In this document: piece by piece, positions 63,571-64,000 of the stretch | Layout: the number at the start of each line of letters is the position of its first letter | Position numbering within the stretch: position 1 is the stretch's first letter | NCBI RefSeq assembly: GCF_001280515.1 | Contig: NZ_LBIQ01000015.1 | Coordinates: forward strand, 62,001 to 126,000 | Length of the DNA stretch: 64,000 bases | Source of the DNA: Mangrovimonas sp. ST2L15 | GTDB lineage: Bacteria; Bacteroidota; Bacteroidia; Flavobacteriales; Flavobacteriaceae | Direction of reading: 5' to 3' | Position numbers and translations under genes: made by a program | Notes under the pieces: model-generated | The model's database searches: none | Seen by the model: only the letters and a program-made list of their open reading frames with translations | What the model was told of the DNA's origin: nothing

Positions 63571-64000
63571 ATGAAGCAGATCAAATTAAAAGTTCTTTTT
63601 TTACTGATAGTGATTTCCACCATTGGTGTATCCTCTTACGCTCAACGAGGCGTAAGAATTGGTTACATTGATACCGAATATATTCTCCAAAACGTCCCAG
63701 AATATCAAATAGCTACCTCACAATTAGACAAGAAAGTATTGCAATGGAAGCAAGAAATTGAAACCAAACTAAGTGAGATTGAACAAAAAAGAAAAGATCT
63801 GAGCAACGAGAAAGTGCTTTTAACTAAAGAATTGATTGAGGAACGAGAAGAAGACATAGCCTTTGAAGAGAAAGAGATCCTTGATTACCAACAAAAGCGT
63901 TTTGGTCCTAATGGTGATTTAATGATTCAAAAGAAACAATTAATCCAACCCATACAAGATCAAATTTTTGCTGCTGTTCAAGATATGGCTGAAAAAAGAA
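63571..64000 (+). CDS. OmpH/Skp-family periplasmic chaperone (C-terminus beyond window)
   Basis: The start of an OmpH/Skp-like chaperone, 143 codons visible and open at the window edge. It has a signal peptide (ending GVSSYAQ), the conserved RIGYIDTEYILQNVPEYQIA, then a long coiled helix (LDKKVLQWKQEIETKLSEIE). It stands after bamA, the usual place for the chaperone that hands unfolded outer-membrane proteins to BamA. A TAATTTTG -7-like box is at 63486-63493, but no well-spaced -33 TTG was found. Confidence 0.92.
   Translation, partial: MKQIKLKVLFLLIVISTIGVSSYAQRGVRIGYIDTEYILQNVPEYQIATSQLDKKVLQWKQEIETKLSEIEQKRKDLSNEKVLLTKELIEEREEDIAFEEKEILDYQQKRFGPNGDLMIQKKQLIQPIQDQIFAAVQDMAEKR

Overview
The window is a piece of a Flavobacteriaceae (Bacteroidota) chromosome. 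Signs of this are a SusC/SusD pair, a secretion tag of the type IX system (T9SS), TANNTTTG-type -7 promoter elements, AT-rich DNA, a FolK-deoxynucleoside kinase fusion, and the gene order DUF6089-uppS-bamA-ompH. The genus cannot be fixed from the sequence alone.

Layout. (1) 1-8280, minus strand: a glycan-utilisation locus with a PKD-type surface lipoprotein (cut by the window edge), SusD, SusC and a large propeller/Y_Y_Y/HTH regulator. (2) 8338-9336: an aldo/keto reductase. (3) 9468-13506, minus strand: a compact NAD-linked module made of a Nudix-winged-helix regulator, an SPFH protein, a divergent NAD kinase, the RNA 2'-phosphotransferase KptA and a calcineurin-type phosphatase broken by an in-frame TAA. 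Three copies of an operator, TTTGCGT-N7-ACGCAAA, each overlap a -7 promoter box in this module, and a 23-bp direct repeat brackets it. (4) 13945-16513: an intradiol-dioxygenase-like protein and a LytS/LytTR two-component pair.

(5) 16732-34840: an 18-kb integrated island. It sits in the 3' end of a tRNA-Leu(UAA) gene, has a tyrosine recombinase at its left end and 75-bp near-identical ends with a 24-bp identical core. It carries an excisionase-like protein, an SF3-type helicase, a tandem repeat array that may be its origin, and antagonism-type cargo. The cargo is a lipoprotein with a PoNe-like DNase toxin domain next to a DUF1911/PoNi-like immunity protein, and two related clusters of a T9SS-exported GxSxG hydrolase with a small lipoprotein. 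Both hydrolase genes are damaged: copy 1 by an in-frame TAA, copy 2 by a one-base frameshift in its signal peptide and by separation from its N-terminal domain. A paired TACGTA motif recurs upstream of the toxin and of both hydrolase clusters. No conjugation, mobilisation or capsid gene is visible.

(6) 34820-64000: conserved chromosome. It holds tRNA-Leu and tRNA-Gly, mutS, two methyltransferases, folK-dNK, a queuosine-precursor transporter, an AsmA protein, rpoD, rpsU, a GNAT, a peptidase M20-Alr-racemase operon, DUF2797, GH3, clpX-clpP-tig, pdxJ, a CBS protein, nadK, DUF6089, uppS, bamA and the start of an OmpH/Skp gene.

The most interesting parts are the NAD/RNA-phosphate module with its promoter-overlapping operators, and the island with its toxin-immunity and hydrolase-lipoprotein pairs under a shared upstream motif.
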